The position numbers and the translations under genes were made by a program. Under the pieces are notes generated by a model. It was not told the DNA's origin and made no database searches. It worked only from the letters and a program-made list of their open reading frames with translations. Shown piece after piece: positions 1-10,513 of a DNA stretch of 64,000 bases (its first letter is position 1; every line of letters begins with the position of its first letter). The DNA is from Symbiodinium natans (taxonomy: Eukaryota; Sar; Dinophyceae; Suessiales; Symbiodiniaceae), in contig CAJNDS010001013.1 in the NCBI GenBank assembly GCA_905221605.1, positions 184,001 to 248,000 on the forward strand. The letters run 5' to 3'.

Positions 1-407
1 GGTTTCGGGTTGAAACCGAAAACCCCCAAAACCCTTTCAAGCCCCCAAACCCCTTTAAAACCCTGAGCCCACTGGGGGCCTGCTTAGACTGCGAAACCTT
101 CCTTCTCAGCCCCTTTTTGCTTCGGCTCGAGAATCAAGGCCTAGGGGGTTATGGAGGAAGGATAGCATAATACCGGTGAAAATAACAGATTACCAGCCCT
201 AATGATGATGATAATCAGTAGTCAGGCTGCTGCTTATGTCCTTCTTTTTTTGGCAAGAAACCTTGCATATGCAGTCAGAACTCGCCACGACTTCAGGGTA
301 TGTGGGCCTTCGGGATTGAAACCCACTTTGCTACCCCGAATCAGGTAAAAAAAGCAAAGAAAGGCTACGCCCTCGACGGCGATGGAACAGTTCCTCTTAT
401 AAGTGGC

Positions 408-460
408 GTCCCAACATAATCCTTATTTAAGACTGTTAGTGCAAGGGGGAACATCCCAAG
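408..460 (+). mobile_element. MITE-A, 3' half
   Basis: This is the right half of the MITE-A family seen at nine or more places here. It ends in GGGGGAACATCCCAAG, the inverse of the left terminus CTTGGGATGTTCCCCC; most of the left half is missing. An exon-like open frame begins immediately after the terminal AAG. Confidence 0.6.
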
Positions 461-516
461 GCATTGGCATCTCGGAACGTCATTCTATGTCATTCTGCTG
501 GTACAGCATTCTGCGG
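461..516 (+). CDS. Putative coding exon after MITE-A
   Basis: Open frame IGISERHSMSFCWYSILR, phase 1 to 0, begins directly after the MITE-A terminus CCCAAG, which would be the splice acceptor, and ends at a donor GTGATG. Product unknown. The same acceptor arrangement recurs at 17078 and 30566. Confidence 0.35.
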
Positions 517-769
517 GTGATGGGCGCACGGCAACGCAGGCAGCACCGTATCTCTTTCTGTTTCCCACTGCTCCTTGTTCTTGGCTTGTCTTTCTGTCTC
601 TCTCGCTCTCTCTCTCTCTCTCTCGCTGTCTCTCTCCTTCAGTCTCCCTCCCTTCCTCCCTCCTTTGCCTTTGCCCCTGGTAACTGCTCAATCCGTGCTA
701 AACCCTAAACACTGAAAGCTTCGGCCTGGGAATCCGAGCGATTTTGGGTAAGTGAATTTGTCGTCGCAG

Positions 770-811
770 TCGGGCGATGAGGATGCGAGAGCAAGCTGTC
801 TTGCAGAAACG
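770..811 (+). CDS. Putative coding exon
   Basis: Acceptor GTCGTCGCAG and donor GTATGT bound 42 nt encoding SGDEDARASCLAET in phase 0 to 0. Short CCCTAAA-type repeats flank it at a distance. Product unknown. A second frame is also open, so the frame choice rests on neighbouring phase-0 exons. Confidence 0.3.
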
Positions 812-1164
812 GTATGTACACCTTTAACCCCAAACCCTAAACCCGAAACCCCATCCCCTAAACCCCAAACGCTAAAACCTACGTCCCACCTTGTCCTTCC
901 ACCACTCCTTAGTCCCTAAACCCTAAACTCTGAAAGCCGCAACCTTTTCCCGGAATGCTAAACATAAACCTGACCCTTGACAGCCCTAACTCCGGGTTCT
1001 TCAGACCCGCAACCTGGCTCTTAGGGTTCAGAAGTTTAGGGCTTGAAGGGCTTGGGTAGGGCTCGGCATTCAGAGGTTTGGGCTTGTACGCTTTAGGGTT
1101 TTAGGGCTACTGCGACTTGTGCAGACACGAGGAGTCGGCGAGTCAGGTCAGCATCCCTTCCTAG

Positions 1165-1217
1165 GAGCTGTCCGACGACAGGCTCAACGTCCTCGCGGCA
1201 GCGTGGCGGCAACAGAA
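1165..1217 (+). CDS. Putative coding exon, helical
   Basis: A pyrimidine-rich acceptor (CATCCCTTCCTAG) precedes the frame ELSDDRLNVLAAAWRQQ. The exon would end at a GC donor, GCCCGAAACC, which is itself a telomere-like unit. The leucine and Trp spacing is like helical repeat proteins, but no family is assigned. The antisense frame is also open. Confidence 0.3.
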
Positions 1218-1379
1218 GCCCGAAACCCTCAACCCCAAACCCCAAAGCTCAAGAACGCCAAACCTTACTTCTTGGAGGCTACCTTAACATTCTGTCATGG
1301 TGGATCAGGGGATTAGAAGGGGAAACCTGCACTATTCTCAGAAATGCCCATATGGGACATGGTAACAAAGGTAACTTTA

Positions 1380-1410
1380 GGGTTTAGGGTTTAGGGTTTA
1401 GGGTTTAGGG
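1380..1410 (+). repeat. Short TTTAGGG array
   Basis: About four uninterrupted TTTAGGG units. Representative of many 2-6 unit arrays in the window that are not listed one by one; see also 1865-1935 and 2285-2342, which contain single-base variants. Confidence 0.9.
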
Positions 1411-1768
1411 ATTACTCACAAAAACAAGTTTCTTCGGTTCTCCAAGCTTCAGCCACTAAGCCCTAACTCACAAACCCTTGGCCCACTGCTATCCCCAGGC
1501 GCCCAGAATTCCTGTGAAAACCCGAGGGGCCCAACACTCCTCAACTAGGGAAGAGGGTTTAGGGGCGTTGGGATGCTTGAGGATGTTCAAAATGTTTCAA
1601 AGGATGGATGAAACGGATGAAAAATATGCTGAAACGGATGTTTACAACGTATGTCAAAATGTTGGTTAAAAAGGATGTTAAAAAGGATGATTAAAAAGGA
1701 TGTTTGAAACATTAAAGGTTTCAAGGCTCGTTGACAAGTTGAGAGGCTTTACAAGGGTTTGTGTTTAG

Positions 1769-1807
1769 GCGATCTCGGGGCAAGCCGGTGACCTGAAAGG
1801 CACGGAG
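1769..1807 (+). CDS. Putative coding exon
   Basis: Acceptor GTTTGTGTTTAG and donor GTGGTC bound 39 nt encoding AISGQAGDLKGTE, phase 0 to 0. Both other plus frames are closed, which favours this reading. Product unknown. Confidence 0.35.
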
Positions 1808-2107
1808 GTGGTCTAGCGCTGGTGTCATACATGGCTTCTCGGATCAGAGAATAGGTTGAGTTGAGGGTTTAGGGTTTAGGGTTTAGTGTTTAGGGTTTAG
1901 GGTTTAGGGTTTAGGGTTTAGGGTTAGGGTTTAGGGATCTTGCACTACCAAAAGGAACTGCATTGGAGCCTCCGAATCGGGTACCGAAACCCTAACCGTA
2001 AACCAATCCCCATCAGAATGGCTAATCCCTAAACCTTGAACCCTAAACCCAAAAGGGTAAACCGTAAAAATGAACCCTTGCACTACGGACCTAGCAACAA
2101 AAAAGCG

Positions 2108-2187
2108 AACCCCAAACCCTAAACCCTAAACCCTAAACCCTAAACCCTAAACCCTAAACCCTAAACCCTAAACCCTAAACCCTAAAC
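2108..2187 (+). repeat. CCCTAAA array
   Basis: About eleven tandem CCCTAAA units. A GC-rich segment at 2190-2270 follows, after which the repeat orientation flips to TTTAGGG. That arrangement (CCCTAAA, GC-rich segment, TTTAGGG) recurs across the window and marks probable exons. Confidence 0.9.
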
Positions 2188-2516
2188 CCACAAAGCAAGC
2201 CATGGGTCCTTCCGCATGCATCTCTGGAACGGCGCCGGAGGCCTAGATTGCCAAAGCCTCTCCAAGGATCAGTTTAGGGCTTCATTGGGTTTAGGGTTTA
2301 GGGTTTAGGGTTTAGGGTTTAGGGTGTAGGGTGTAGGGTTTAGGGCTCAGGGCTCCATGAGTCAATGAATCAAGACATCAGGGCAGGACCTCGGAGAGTC
2401 CCAGCCTTTGAGTGCACGCAGCTCGACCCCTAAAAGCGAGCACCCGCCCAACCCCGAACATCCCCAGGCAATTCAAAGCCCAAATGCCCTGGACCCCCTG
2501 AACCCCCCCGCCCCGA

Positions 2517-2547
<31 letters not shown>

Positions 2548-2731
2548 CCCAAAGCCCCGCCCCGAAGACTTCAATTCCTTAACCCTCAAGCCGATAAACG
2601 CAAGCCTCTGCCTTCCCAAAAGCTTGCATCACAGGCCTGGCAGCACGCAAAAATGTGGGCTTTGGGGAGTTAGGGTTCAGGGTTTTGGGTTTAGGGTTTA
2701 GGGCTCCATCTGGCAGACAAGGAACTTGTAG

Positions 2732-2806
2732 CAAAACCGCTGCGACAGACTAAGCCCCCACATGCTCCATCGATTGACTTGCCTCAGAGACGCTCTGAAA
2801 CAACGA
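2732..2806 (+). CDS. Putative coding exon, basic
   Basis: Acceptor AAGGAACTTGTAG opens the frame QNRCDRLSPHMLHRLTCLRD plus five residues, phase 0 to 0, with donor GTCGGT. It is followed by CCCCTAAA octamers. Product unknown. An antisense frame here is also open. Confidence 0.35.
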
Positions 2807-2829
2807 GTCGGTGTCCGACAGAGGCCTCG

Positions 2830-2892
2830 CAGACCCTAAACCCCTAAACCCCTAAACCCCTAAACCCCTAAACCCCTAAACGCCTAAACCCC
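2830..2892 (+). repeat. CCCCTAAA octamer array
   Basis: Seven or eight units of an eight-base variant with an extra C, rather than the heptamer. Comparable octamer arrays are at 15715-15845, 24846-24900 and 38238-38530, so the variant expands as a block. Confidence 0.85.
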
Positions 2893-3391
2893 TCAACCCT
2901 AAACCCTGAACCCTAGTTTTCAATGATGGAGTACTCGAACTGACTTCGTCAGACTGTAGGGGACCCTAATATAGCCCCCCAAGTAGTAGGATCTCCTGAT
3001 AAACGGACCCCACTAAGGTACCCCTAATATCGTAACCCTCCATATGGTTCCACTTCAATAGTTCTTTGCAGGGTGAGCACTCGAAATTGTCGATTTAGGT
3101 ACAAAGTAAGTTCCATAGCAAGGTCGGCAAGTAGGCATCACTATCATACGAGTACCGTCATCGCGGCGGGTACTAAACACAGTAGGCTTTCCTGCAAAGC
3201 GGACGCGCGACATGCAGTTCAAGTGATCTGGACCCAGGCGCGAACCTGAACCCAAAACCCAAAACCCTAAACCCTAGACCCTAAACCCTAAACGGCCTAA
3301 ACCCGAAACGGCCTAAACCCTAAACCCCAAACCCTAAACCCTAAACCCGAAATAAACCCTGAATGGCCGAAACTCCTCAAGACCCGCACAG

Positions 3392-3963
3392 TTAATGGGG
3401 ATGTCCGGCTCCCGCCTCTCCTGGGCCTCCCGCGATGCAGCCTCAAGCAGTTGCCTTTACCAGGAGGTTTAGGGTTGAGGGTTTAGGGTTTAGGGTTTAG
3501 GGTTTGCCTTAAGGCTCTTATGTAGTACCTTTTTGGGGTGTATGCTAGGGTTCAGTATAACTAACCCTCAGGGCTTTTGTTCAGTTCATGGTGTATTGGG
3601 CTCCATGGCGTCTGAGGGCCCCAGAATGACACCCCCTCCTCCCTGCAGATTTGTAGTCTAGGGTTGAAATGTTTAGGGCTCAGGGTTTAGGGTAAACTAG
3701 GAAGTTTGTGGCCTAACCTCCTAAACAATCCTACTTGGAGGTTTATGGTACTTACTAACCAATTATAACCTTATAACCCTACTTGTAATACCCCTAAAGG
3801 GCCTTATAAGGGTTCTAAGCCCAGTTATAAGTGGTTATTAAGTCCCATGAACCTCCAAGTCGGGGTCCTTGAGCGTTTGAAGGGTAGCTGAGGGTAGTTT
3901 AGGGCTTGTGTGAATCCGAACAATTTGCACCAAATCTTGTAGTGTGATGTAGGTGGACCCACG

Positions 3964-4012
<49 letters not shown>

Positions 4013-4869
4013 GCGCAACTCGCAAGTTGAGGATTCTTGGGTACGCGTAACTAAGTACTTTGAGGCGTTCGGTGTTTGTCAATTCCAGACTCCTAAACCC
4101 TAAACCCTATTAAAAAAAAAAAAAAAAAACCTAAAAAAAACCTACAATAACTCCTAAAATAACCCTATAATAAGCATAAACCCTAGACCCTATAACAACC
4201 CTACAATAACCCCACAAGAACCCTAAACCCTAAACCCTATAACAACCCCATACTAGCCTGTAACCCTACAACCCTGAAGCCCTGAGTCACCTCCCCAGGG
4301 AGAGCAGTGCTGCGCCCCTGTGGGTCGCTCCCCGCGCCGCCTCCACCGGGGGCGAGGTTTAGGGTTTAGGGTTCAGGGTTCAGGGTTTAGGGACCCTGCT
4401 GCAAAGGCTGTAGTTCCAGGTCCCCTGAGCCTGCGAAAGCCCTGAAGTCTGAGCCTGAGCCCGAAACCGCACGATGAAGGAAATACAGTTCAGGGGATTT
4501 AGGAACGCTCATTTATAGGGTTCTTACCCCATGAACCACCCTCCCTCAAGAACCCCATAACTTATGACTTAAAACCAGTAGTTAACTTATCACCAAAAAA
4601 ACGTGCCTTTTCACTTACTGGTTCTCAATAGGGATTTCGAGAAAACCGGGCACTTCTCATCCCCCTATGCGCCTCCTTTAAAGAGTGACATAGGGCACCA
4701 AACGCTCCAATTCCCGTATCTTCCGAAAATCGTTGAAGGGGTTGTGGGCTCCCTATAAACCTTATGGGTTTGAGATTGAAGGTTGGGAGTTTAGAAATCC
4801 TAAGCCGCCGACCAAGAGCGCCTTGACTTCTTCGCGCTGACCGCGTGGCTCCTTCAACAAAAAGCACTG
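3392..4869 (+). CDS. Three-exon gene fragment, helical protein
   Basis: Exons 3392-3466 (phase 0 to 0, LMGMSGSRLSWASRDAASSS plus five residues), 4299-4356 (0 to 1) and 4805-4869 (1 to 0, containing ADQERLDFFALTAWLLQQK) join without a frame conflict. Donors are GAG|GTTTAGGG twice and CTG|GTGAGC; acceptors are CACAG, CTCCCCAG and CCTAAG. The third exon has an L-x6-A-W pattern reminiscent of Sfi1-type helical repeats, which is only a resemblance. The first intron contains MITE-B and a poly-C tract, the second MITE-H-like sequence. Product unknown; antisense frames are partly open. Confidence 0.45.
3735..3857 (+). mobile_element. MITE-B
   Basis: An inverted-repeat element with termini CTACTTGGAGGTTTATGG and CCATGAACCTCCAAGT around an AT-rich core. 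It is about 120 bp, noncoding, and lies inside a predicted intron. Other copies are at 18175, 18704, 42964 and 60149. Confidence 0.75.
3964..4002 (+). repeat. Poly-C tract followed by poly-A
   Basis: About 39 consecutive C bases, then about ten A. Homopolymer C runs of 15-40 bases are common here (13382, 20250, 20730, 53620, 57627) and often sit inside inverted-repeat elements. Confidence 0.9.
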
Positions 4870-5214
4870 GTGAGCATTGCTTGAGGCCCACCCAGAGCCT
4901 GCAATACCCCTTGTAAAACTGAGGAATATTCCGTAATCACTTAAGCCATGCATGTAAGAAAGCCTCTTATATTATTGGAAGGAATACCCCTTAACTTAGG
5001 AAGATTCCTTAAACCACATAAGGAACCCTCGGATATGTTCAGGAATGCTCCTAATTCAGGAATATTCCTGAAACCATATAAGGAACCCACTGATAGTTAA
5101 AGGAATATTCTTGAATTAAGGGGTATTGGAGTCCCTGGAAGTACTGTTTGGCTGTGTAGGGAAGAGACCTGCGTAGAGTAGCCATTACGGAATGCTTCCC
5201 AATGTCAGAGTAGG
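4870..5214 (+). other. Noncoding: degenerate MITE-H copies
   Basis: No gene seen. The stretch holds several degenerate inverted copies of a motif like GGAATATTCC with ATTAAGGGGTATTG. The same family occurs at 15340, 30430, 44345 and 54630. Confidence 0.5.
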
Positions 5215-5309
5215 GTTCAGGGTTTAGGGTTTAGGGTTTAGGGTTTAGGGTTTAGGGTTTAGGGTTTAGGGTTTAGGGTTTAGGGTTTAGGGTTTAGGGT
5301 TTAGGGCAA
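5215..5309 (+). repeat. TTTAGGG array
   Basis: About thirteen near-perfect TTTAGGG units. The segment after it, 5311-5370, has open frames on both strands and is not called. Confidence 0.9.
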
Positions 5310-5493
5310 GGCGGGAGAGTCCGTGGGAAGCTGCCGCCAGGCCAGCAGCAGGGACTTCAGCAGATCAGGGTGCGAGGCCTTGCATCAGCAATTAGGGCTT
5401 AGGGTTTAGGGGTTGGACCAGAGGTTTGGGAAACCCTCAATTATAGGGTTCTGAAGGAAGGGGGATTCAAGGGCGGGTATGTAACCCAAGGTT

Positions 5494-5705
5494 CCCCCCC
5501 CTCCCCCCCCCCCCCCTCCCCCCCCCTCCCCCCCCCTCCCCCCCCCCCTCCCCCCCCCCTCCCCCCCCCCCTCCCCCCCCCCTCCCCCCCCCTCCCCCCC
5601 CCTCCCCCCCCCCCCCCCCCCCTCCCCCCCCTCTCCCCCCCCTTCCCCCCCCTCCCCCCCCCCCCCCCCTCCCCCCCCCTCCCCCCCCCCCCCCCCCCTC
5701 CCCCC
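5494..5705 (+). repeat. C-rich microsatellite, CnT
   Basis: About 210 bp of C runs broken by single T bases. The minus strand is almost pure G with interruptions and could form G-quadruplexes. The glycine-rich open frames that cross it on the minus strand are artefacts of the repeat. Confidence 0.9.
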
Positions 5706-5861
5706 GTGATTATAAGTACAGGCGTCGAGGCTGCATATTTTGGGGAACAAGTGCTTTTTCCTGCACACTTGTACAAAAGACTCTAGGGCCCTAGACCCTA
5801 AACCTTAATCCCTAATCCCAAGCTAACCCTGACTTCGAGGGACCATGAAGCCTGTCAGCAG

Positions 5862-6162
5862 TCGCCAAGACGAGTAGCGATAAGATCATTGGGTTTAGGG
5901 TTTGGGGTTTAGGGTTTAGGGTTTAGGGTTTAGGGTTTAGGGTTTAGGGGACCATGACTTGGAGGTTCATTTGTGTTGGTAAGTAGGCTTAAAAGTCTGG
6001 TATATATACTTAGAACCGCTGTTTAGGGTACTTCTAAAAGTACTTGTAACTTACCCCGAAGCCCTGGCGAGGCCAGCGCCCTGGCGACCCGGTTTCGCCA
6101 AACAGTAGCCATCCGCCACTTCAGGCGGATTCCCTGCAGAGAGCAAAACTACTCCCTAACTA
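5862..6162 (+). CDS. Two-exon gene fragment, basic helical
   Basis: Exon 5862-5892 (phase 1 to 2, AKTSSDKII) has acceptor GTCAGCAG and donor GG|GTTTAGGG. Exon 6062-6162 (phase 2 to 1) encodes PGEASALATRFRQTVAIRHF and further residues to donor GTAGGG. The phases agree. Caution: on the minus strand 6053-6136 also has a strong acceptor (TTTTGCTCTCTGCAG) and donor (GTAAGT), so the strand is not certain. Confidence 0.35.
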
Positions 6163-6624
6163 GTAGGGGTTAGGGGTTACTTCGGGTTTAGGGTTTAGGG
6201 TTTAGGGCTCAGGGATTATGACTTAGGGTTTAGGGCTGCTTGGCTTGGCGAGTTGGGGACTGGCAGGCTGATCCAACGAAGTATAGGGTTTGTCGTTCAG
6301 GGCTCAGTGTTTATTCAGGCTTGGGGGTCTTATGAATAGTGCACTACGAGCTGAGGAGATTCTGATGGTTCCATTTTGCGGAGGGCTTAGAAGCAGAGAC
6401 AGAGAGAGAGAGAGAGAGAGAGATAAGGGAGGGAAGGAGGCAGGGAGGGAGGGAGAGGGAGGGCGGGTTTGGCGGTCAGGCTTTAGGGTTTATGGTGCTT
6501 CGGGAGCCTCAGCCCTTAAACTACCCCTCAACCCTCAAAGCCGGATAATTAGTCTTCAACAATGCCGGTGGTACTGAGCCCTTAGCCGTGAGACAGCCTC
6601 CAGATCCTTCCTCCACGATGCAAG

Positions 6625-6680
6625 GCAAAGGCGGCAAATCCTGCAAAGTTGGGCTTACTGATTCTTAGCCCGGCACTAGG
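6625..6680 (+). CDS. Putative coding exon
   Basis: Acceptor CCTCCACGATGCAAG and donor GTTCAG bound AKAANPAKLGLLILSPALG, phase 0 to 2. Product unknown. A short TTTAGGG array follows the donor directly. Confidence 0.35.
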
Positions 6681-7486
6681 GTTCAGGGTTTAGGGTTTGG
6701 GCTCAGGTACCACTGAATGCTAGATGCCAAGTCCTTGCTAAACTAAACCTCAACTGACGCCCCCCCCTATCATCAACACGACACAGAAGGAACGACATCC
6801 CATAGCTTTGCATGTCAAGAGGCTCAGCTTTTAAGGCTCTTCTACAACCCGAACACTAAACCCTAAACCCTAAACCCTAAACCCTAAACTCTAAACCCTA
6901 AACCCTGACCCTCGTCTTGGAATCCTGGATTGGGGTGTGGGCTTGGGGGGACTTAGGGCACCCGGCGGCGCAAACTCGGTGGGGACCATGGAAAAGTGTG
7001 ATAGTGGACCCTAAACCCTAAACCCTAAACCCCCCCCCCCTCCCCCAACACCGTCTCCCGACGTGGCAGTTGATCAAAATACCGGGGCCAAAACAACTCC
7101 CTACATCATATTCCTTCTCAAAAAGCCCACAGGAACTCTGCATCATTTGCCAAGAGGGACCTTTAGACCCCCAAACCCCCTTGATTCAGGAAAACAACTT
7201 AAACTATGGCATGCTTAGTGTGATGCAAGATATATTCCTTAATTAAGGGTTTTTCATGGCTTTTTGAAAAACAAGCTAAACCCTACAAACCCTATAAAAC
7301 CCATGAACCCTTTAAACCCTAATTCCCAAAAAACCTTAAACCCTAAACCCTAAACCCAAACCCTGAACCCTAAACCCAAAGACTTTAGATCAACTCCCCC
7401 CCCCCCCCAACCCTAAACCCTAAACCCTAAACCCTAAAGCTCGCCCCGCCCCACGTCTTCTCTGCGCCTCGCGGCGCTACCCTCAG

Positions 7487-7542
7487 GCCGGGCGGTGGCA
7501 ATTCGACCTGGAGCCGCCGGCACAAGACTCAGAGCCGCCCAC
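7487..7542 (+). CDS. Putative coding exon, GC-rich
   Basis: Acceptor CGCTACCCTCAG and donor GTAGGG bound 56 nt, preceded by CCCTAAA units. All three plus frames are open (for example AGRWQFDLEPPAQDSEPP), so it is plausible as an exon but the frame is undetermined. Confidence 0.3.
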
Positions 7543-7973
7543 GTAGGGTTGATAGTTAGAGTTGATTTTGGGCTTTAAAGGTGTGAAAGGGGCTTGGGGT
7601 AAGGGGGTTCTTTAGGGTTTATCTAGGGTTTTCAAGGGGTTGAAGGGCTTGGGGTGAGGGTTTTTTGGGGGTTTGTTTAGGGTTCTGAAGGGTTAACGGT
7701 TCTAGGGTTTAGGGTTGCTGGCTGTTGAATAAACCCTAAACCCTAAACCCTAAACCCACAATCCAACAACCACATTCGCGGAGGACACTACTGTGAGTTG
7801 CTGAGCTGCTCACAAGCGAGCTCACGCCGGCATGTGGGCCAAGGTTTGGACTTCCTAAACCCTAAACCCTAAACCCTAAACCCTAAACCCTAAACCCTAA
7901 ACCCGAAACCCTAAACCCTAAACCCGCCTAAACCCTAAACCCTAAAGTGTAACCGTGCTGGCTTGCATGCCAG

Positions 7974-8128
7974 ACAGCGCAGCTCCTGCTTCGGCCATTG
8001 CGTCGAACTGAACGGGCTGCGTCCTTTTTGGACCCACACTTCGCGCACGTCTTAGCCAGCGTCTCTGCTCGCGGAAAGCGCCCAGCCAAGGCCTGCGCAA
8101 CCACTTTTTGCACTTGCGCACGCACAGA
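7974..8128 (+). CDS. Putative long coding exon
   Basis: After the acceptor GGCTTGCATGCCAG the phase-0 frame stays open for over 50 codons, beginning TAQLLLRPLRRTERAASFLD, to a possible GC donor before CCCTAAA units. The minus strand is also open over the same stretch for 65 codons, with a Cys-Ala-Lys-Cys motif. The strand therefore needs transcript evidence. Confidence 0.35.
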
Positions 8129-8243
8129 AGCCGGCTTTTAGCGGTGCAGCACCCTAAACCCTAAACCCTAAACCCCAAACCCTAAACCCCAAACCCTAAA
8201 CCCCAAACCCTAAACCCCTGCGGGATTGCTCATTGCCCCGCAG

Positions 8244-8300
8244 CCGTGTACAGCACCTGGCGCTCTTCCCTAGATCGCCTCGTGCACGGCTCCCTGCAGG
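8244..8300 (+). CDS. Putative coding exon
   Basis: Acceptor TTGCCCCGCAG and donor GTTAGG bound 57 nt. The phase-1 frame reads VYSTWRSSLDRLVHGSLQ, and a second frame is also open. It is preceded by CCCTAAA units as in the general pattern. Product unknown. Confidence 0.35.
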
Positions 8301-8393
8301 GTTAGGTGCACAGGGCCTCTCGCGGGTTGGGTTTATGGAGTTTTGTTCAGATAGGGTTCTTACTTGCTGAGTTCATAAGCCCCCAAAAAAGTA

Positions 8394-8716
8394 TAACGTT
8401 AACCTCACATTTGTAAATGGGGTGGTAATAGTAATATTCGCCGGGCCAGAGGGCCCCAGCCCAAGACTACTTTCCGTTACGTGAGGTTTTCGGGCTGATG
8501 TGTGTAAACAAAATAATAATGGGGTGACAATAGTACAATTTGGCCGGCCAGGAAATGGCTTAAGAGTTCCATTGCAGACCCTGACAGCTGACCCCCCCCA
8601 GACCCCCACCCCAGACCCCCAGAATCCTTATTGTTGACACCCCCTCTTTTTTCCACCCCTCCAAACTCCGGGGACCAAAACAAGATTTGGGGGGGTTATT
8701 AAAGCGACGTTAACAT
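8394..8716 (+). mobile_element. TA-1 element nested in MITE-F
   Basis: The element starts TAACGTTAAC and ends GTTAACAT, with TA on both sides. It is about 320 bp, noncoding, and homologous to the ends of the element at 62747-63773. Flanks 8355-8391 and 8719-8775 match the uninterrupted MITE-F copies at 41345-41521, so this is a nested insertion. Confidence 0.75.
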
Positions 8717-8779
8717 TACACTTTCAGTTCTATAGGGGTTAAAGTATCCCAAAAGATACTCATTCAGCTACTAAGGGTG

Positions 8780-9130
8780 TCCAAGGGTGTCACGTGATCT
8801 ATTGCATCACCCGACTTCATAGTGAGGGCCCCTATACCTTACTGGCCCAAAACCCCTTGAAATATAAGTTGAAACTTTCAGAATAAACTACCTTGTAAGA
8901 GGCCCAAAAGTTGAAAAGTTGGGTTTTGAGCCAGTAAGATACAGTCTATAGGGCTAAGGTCTGTTTCCAAATAAGCGGCCATGAGTGTGGCCTGCATACC
9001 CATCCGAAAGACATCTTGCTCGCTCAAACGGGGCCTTACTATACTAATGCACAGCCGCGAAGTGGCTGCTGCTGTTACAAAAGGGTGTTTTGAATGGGCA
9101 GTGCATGGGAGAGCCAAAGTGGGATGCGCA
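8780..9130 (+). other. Unassigned spacer
   Basis: No confident gene. A 79-codon minus-strand frame covers 8878-9117, but it has no splice or homology support and this length is expected by chance. Telomere-like units resume at 9130. Confidence 0.4.
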
Positions 9131-9817
9131 CTTTCGAAACCCTGAACCCTAAACCCTAAACCCCAAAACCCCCAAAACCCTAAACCCTAAAAGTCTGAAC
9201 CCCAATGGCCCGTGGATCAATGGCCACGGACCCCTAGTAGCAACCCGCACACCCGCACAACTGGGCGGCTCAAAGTGAGAGCTCCTACAGGTCCTAAAGT
9301 CTGAACGACGAACAGGGGAGGATTAGGAGCCAGTTTAGGCTAGGTCCCAAGAGCAACCTGGGATTCAAAAAAAAGAAGGGAGAAGGGCATCTAACCCAAG
9401 AACGAAATCAGAGCCCACCCGTGGGCCTGCAGTTTCTAGGATTCTAGGGAGGGGCCTTCAGTGCGAAACTTAGGGGTTTAGGGTTTAGGGTTTTCTCCTT
9501 TGTTGGGTTACAAGGGGGGTTGGGGGGAGGGGGGGGGCCTTCCTTGTGAACCCTAACTCGACAAACCCTCCTACAAGCCCTGAATCCTTGTCGTAGGTCC
9601 CTTCCCTTTGGGGGCCCCTCCTGCTAGTAAGGTTTACATCCCCAAACTCTAAACCCAGACCCTATAAACTCTAAACCCTACACTCTAGCCTTTGCGGCCC
9701 CCCTCCTTGTAGGGTTTATAAGTATGTGGATGCCGCTGGGCCCCTTGGCCTCTCCCACTCGTTCGTCTGGAGGCCTGGCTTCAGTGTTTTTAGGGTTTAG
9801 GGTTTAGGGTTCCGCAG

Positions 9818-10089
9818 GTTCACCAATTCAGTCAGAATCCGGAGCGCTTGAAAGCAGCACACTCTGCTTGCAAGTCACTCAAAATTTACATGGCAGGTGC
9901 TTCAAGTTTCCTCAGCTTGCAAGAAACACATCCTGGCAAGCACAGGAGCACCCGAAGTCAAACCATCCGCAGTTATTCACGTCAAGCATGCTAAAGTGCT
10001 ATACCCTAAGCTCCTGATGCTATCTACCCAGTTGCGACCCAATGTTCATGTGTTTTCTTTCAGTTGGGGCTCCCGTGAAACCAAGTTAA
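9818..10089 (+). CDS. 3' end of a gene, two exons with stop
   Basis: Exon 9818-9896 (phase 0 to 1, VHQFSQNPERLKAAHSACKS plus six residues) follows TTTAGGG units and acceptor TTCCGCAG. Its donor is G|GTGCTT. A 167-nt intron ends in a strong polypyrimidine tract, TGTGTTTTCTTTCAG. The last exon continues the frame as VGAPVKPS and stops at TAA (10087-10089). This is one of the cleanest gene ends in the window. Product unknown. Confidence 0.5.
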
Positions 10090-10513
10090 GTCCTTGCTTA
10101 GCTTGGCTTTTCTGGCTTGTTGGGCATTGTTTCTGGGCCAGGGGACATGATTTATGGGCTTTGAGACTTATATAATGAAGGAGTTCGTGGACTCAGCTTT
10201 TGGCTTTCGGGAAGCTGGGAAATGTTTAAACCCAAACCCTACCAACTCAAAATCGGTGCGTTCTGGGTCGTAGGCTTGAGGGAAAGACAGCCAGCCGCAG
10301 GGGCTGTAGATCTACCGGGCCGAAAACTTCCAACTAGAAAACTACGGAGTTTTAAAAGGTTGAGGGCCCATAGGGTTTCTAATCAGCCACTGATGGCAAA
10401 CAGGGAATGAAGGAACGATGATAGTCACTATTTTAATGCCCCACCCCTCAGACCTAATCCCTAAACCCCAGCCCCGTACTACATACACCATGGCTTGCTT
10501 TTTGGATTCTCAG

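Noticed and set aside
403-708. 101-codon plus ORF with a Ser/Leu-rich tail
   Set aside because: The tail is the (TC)n microsatellite at 597-630. Only the part 461-516 is kept, as an exon bounded by splice-like signals.
3055-3255. 66-codon minus-strand ORF with protein-like composition
   Set aside because: It has an acceptor-like CCAG and a stop, but no partner exon on the minus strand and no recognised domain.
5406-5776. Two glycine-rich ORFs of 111-120 codons on the minus strand
   Set aside because: They are simply the translation of the CnT microsatellite read as G-rich sequence; no splice sites or flanking coding signal.
6053-6136. Minus-strand exon with acceptor TTTTGCTCTCTGCAG and donor GTAAGT
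   Set aside because: The splice signals are good, but the donor lies next to MITE-B-like sequence and the plus frame joins its neighbour in phase. Recorded as an alternative, not a feature.
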